Source: Hanstruepera marina (GTDB lineage: Bacteria; Bacteroidota; Bacteroidia; Flavobacteriales; Flavobacteriaceae). Taken from it: 64,000 nucleotides of DNA. Made by a program: the position numbers and the translations under genes. Every line of letters begins with the position of its first letter. The first letter of the stretch is position 1. The notes under the pieces are model-generated. The model was not told the origin of the DNA. It worked only from the letters and a program-made list of their open reading frames with translations, and made no database searches. Where the stretch lies: contig NZ_JAINVX010000005.1 in assembly GCF_019880635.1 (NCBI RefSeq), forward strand, positions 331,196 to 395,195, in the 5' to 3' direction. This document shows positions 62,954-64,000 of the stretch, in pieces.

Positions 62954-63192
62954 AAGTGTTTACGATGTAATTCTTTCAGATGCTGTTTTGGGTCAAAATT
63001 TTCAACAAATCCGCTGTTTTCTCCAACTTCGAGCGCTTTAATCAATTCTCTTTCCTTTTTTTCTTCACGTTCTAATAAACGTAATGCGGAACGAATTACT
63101 TCGCTAACCGAACCATATCTTCCAGATTTTACTTCTTCTCTTATAAAATCCTCAAAATGATTTCCGAGTGATATTGATGTGTTTTTTCCCAT
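62950..63192 (-). CDS. parD: Cassette 7: ParD-type antitoxin
   Basis: The 80-residue protein has the ribbon-helix-helix start and helices of ParD (NTSISLGNHFEDFIREEVKSGRYGSVSEVIRSALRLLERE) and a C-terminal tail that would wrap the toxin. It lies just upstream of the toxin with overlapping codons, the standard order. ParD usually represses its own promoter. Toxin-antitoxin cassettes are frequent in large chromosomal integrons, where they discourage loss of the array. Confidence 0.9.
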   Translation of the reverse strand: MGKNTSISLGNHFEDFIREEVKSGRYGSVSEVIRSALRLLEREEKKERELIKALEVGENSGFVENFDPKQHLKELHRKHL

Positions 63193-63242
63193 TTTGAATT
63201 AAATTTTATCAAATATACCAAATCTTGGTAACGTAGGCAAAT

Positions 63243-63381
63243 TGCACACAACGGTCTTGGCTATGGTTTCGTTGCGGAATGGTTCGGCAGAACTATTCCG
63301 CCGTAAACCAAAGTTAGCAAACACGCAGGAATTTCCGAGAGGAAATTCCGCCGCAATGAACTATAGCCGGTGTTGTACATA
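63243..63381. repeat. attC-like element 7
   Basis: Left arm TGCACACAAC-GGTCTT-GGCTATGGTT; right arm complemented TATGTACAAC-ACC-GGCTATAGTT. Two inner hairpins: GCGGAATgGTTC/GAACtATTCCGC and GGAATTTCC/GGAAATTCC with loop GAGA (63328-63349). Confidence 0.8.
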
Positions 63382-63387
63382 GTGCTT

Positions 63388-63902
63388 TTAGTTTTTAAAT
63401 TTCACATATTTAGTTTCAAAGTCAAATTCCACCCATTTAATTTTCAGCGTGTCATTTTCTGCTGAAGTTATTGTTCCTTTTTGAACAAAGTCATTATAAA
63501 ATATCGTGATTTTATTTCCGTCTAAAATGTATGGCATATGTCCATCGCCATCGTAGTCAGCCACAAGGAAATCCTTTGCAGTCAACCAAAAATGGCGTGT
63601 GGTCCATTTGGGTCTTGAGTCCAAATTCCGAACGCTTGAGTTGTGTCAATCGTTAAATTCCGTATGATTGTTTTTTCAGGACGTTTTATATTTTCTATTT
63701 CAGGGTTGTCAGTGTTATATTCTGAAATCGTAAACGTTTCTTGTTTGTCAGGATTTGCCAATTCATTGTATCCATTTAGAGAATCAGTTTTTAATTCCGA
63801 TTCCGTATTTGAGTTCAGTCCGTTATTTCTCTTTTCGTTTTTGCACGAAATACTGATTAAAATCAGAACGAAAATTGATATGTAATTCAGTTTTTTCAGC
63901 AT
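63388..63902 (-). pseudogene. Cassette 8: lipoprotein gene with a frameshift
   Basis: From ATG 63902 the frame encodes a lipoprotein signal (ISISC, Cys near 20), an Asn/Glu-rich linker and TQAFGIWTQDPNGPH, then stops at 63582. The adjacent frame from about 63590 to 63388 continues smoothly with LTAKDFLVADYDGDGHMPY and a beta-rich end. One missing base in the run of five A at 63588-63592 (+ strand) explains the break; restoring it gives about 171 residues. The intact family is not named, but the DYDGDGxMPY pattern suggests a small lipoprotein domain. It could be a true pseudogene, a phase-variable tract or a sequencing error. Confidence 0.7.
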
Positions 63903-64000
63903 TATGTACAACGGTTTTGGCTATGGTTTCGTTGCGGAATGGTTCGGGAGAACTATTCCGCCGTAAACCAAAGTTAGCAAACACGTAGGAATTTCCGAGA
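63903..64000. repeat. attC-like element 8 (cut by window end)
   Basis: Left arm TATGTACAAC-GGTTTT-GGCTATGGTTTC followed by the GCGGAATGG hairpin region, almost identical to element 7 (for example GGGAG in place of GGCAG). The right arm lies outside the window, so the array continues. Confidence 0.78.

Larger units (their letters stand above)
58416..64000 (-). mobile_element. Integron-like gene cassette array (no integrase in view)
   Basis: Nine structured repeats separate eight short units. All genes read leftward. Each unit begins (in + coordinates) with GTT plus a unit-specific tail and ends with the exact complement plus AAC: 58574/59537 (9 of 10 bases), 59657/60102 (9), 60368/60447 (13), 60563/61129 (9), 61249/61904 (10), 62025/62518 (10), 62636/63252 (10) and 63372/63912 (10). 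The two ends inside a single repeat do not match each other. This is how integron cassettes with attC sites are built. Gene starts lie next to the GTT core and the repeat lies at the 3' end, also as in cassettes. Cargo polarity puts any attI and integrase to the right of the window. Confidence 0.8.

Noticed and set aside
58416..64000. The spaced repeats as a CRISPR array or as insertion-sequence ends
   Set aside because: Repeats are over 100 bases, palindromic, diverse and separated by genes; no cas genes, transposase or target-site duplications are present.

Overview
The window comes from a member of the Bacteroidota, almost certainly family Flavobacteriaceae. The evidence is the gliding/type IX secretion genes (gldB, gldC, gldKLMN), the exosortase XrtF with its partner protein, an HYC_CC_PP protein, low GC content, and promoters of the Bacteroidota form TTG-N19-TAnnTTTG (clearest at the initiator tRNA). 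Genus and species cannot be fixed from the sequence alone.

Positions 1-49,600 are ordinary chromosome: the 3' end of dnaG; a NarL-type regulator whose phospho-acceptor Asp is replaced by Glu; nadE; gldB-gldC; aqpZ. Next is a leftward sulfatase cluster (4.7-12.5 kb) holding two sulfatases, a HAD lipoprotein, a Crp/Fnr regulator, a DUF6515 protein and a DUF2092 protein. The cell-shape operon mreB-mreC-mreD-mrdA-rodA (12.6-18.2 kb) follows, then purH, an fRMsr-like GAF protein, the xrtF pair and a rightward metal-handling operon (HYC_CC_PP, HMA-MauE, TonB-dependent receptor, periplasmic HMA protein). A leftward block carries groES-groEL behind a sigma-54-like promoter, and miaB, a sigma-54 activator, lptE, a TPR protein and secG. 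Then come topA, a pseudo-arginase, gldKLMN, an FAD oxidase, a DUF983 protein, an ABC-F ATPase and an LRR protein.

At 49.5 kb an initiator tRNA is followed at once by a phage-type tyrosine recombinase, an unknown gene and a ribbon-helix-helix gene, which looks like the start of an integrated island. Beyond it lies an SOS mutagenesis module: a self-cleaving LexA-like repressor, divergent from a Y-family polymerase, an error-prone DnaE and an SRAP protein. A 35-bp near-perfect palindromic operator sits between the two divergent promoters.

The most interesting part is 58.4-64.0 kb: a run of small, mostly unrecognisable leftward genes separated by about 120-270 bp structured repeats. Each unit between repeats starts with GTT plus a unit-specific tail and ends with the exact reverse complement of that start plus AAC (9-13 matching bases in seven of eight units, 9/10 in the other). 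The inner stem sequences of the repeats covary. This is the boundary logic of integron gene cassettes and attC sites, but the core (GTTG/CAAC) and the spacer pattern (6 and 3 nt) are not canonical and no integron integrase is in view. Cargo includes a ParDE toxin-antitoxin pair, an immunity-like protein, two lipoproteins (one frameshifted), a TPR protein and one 80-bp cassette with no gene. Gene polarity predicts that any attI/integrase lies beyond the right edge.
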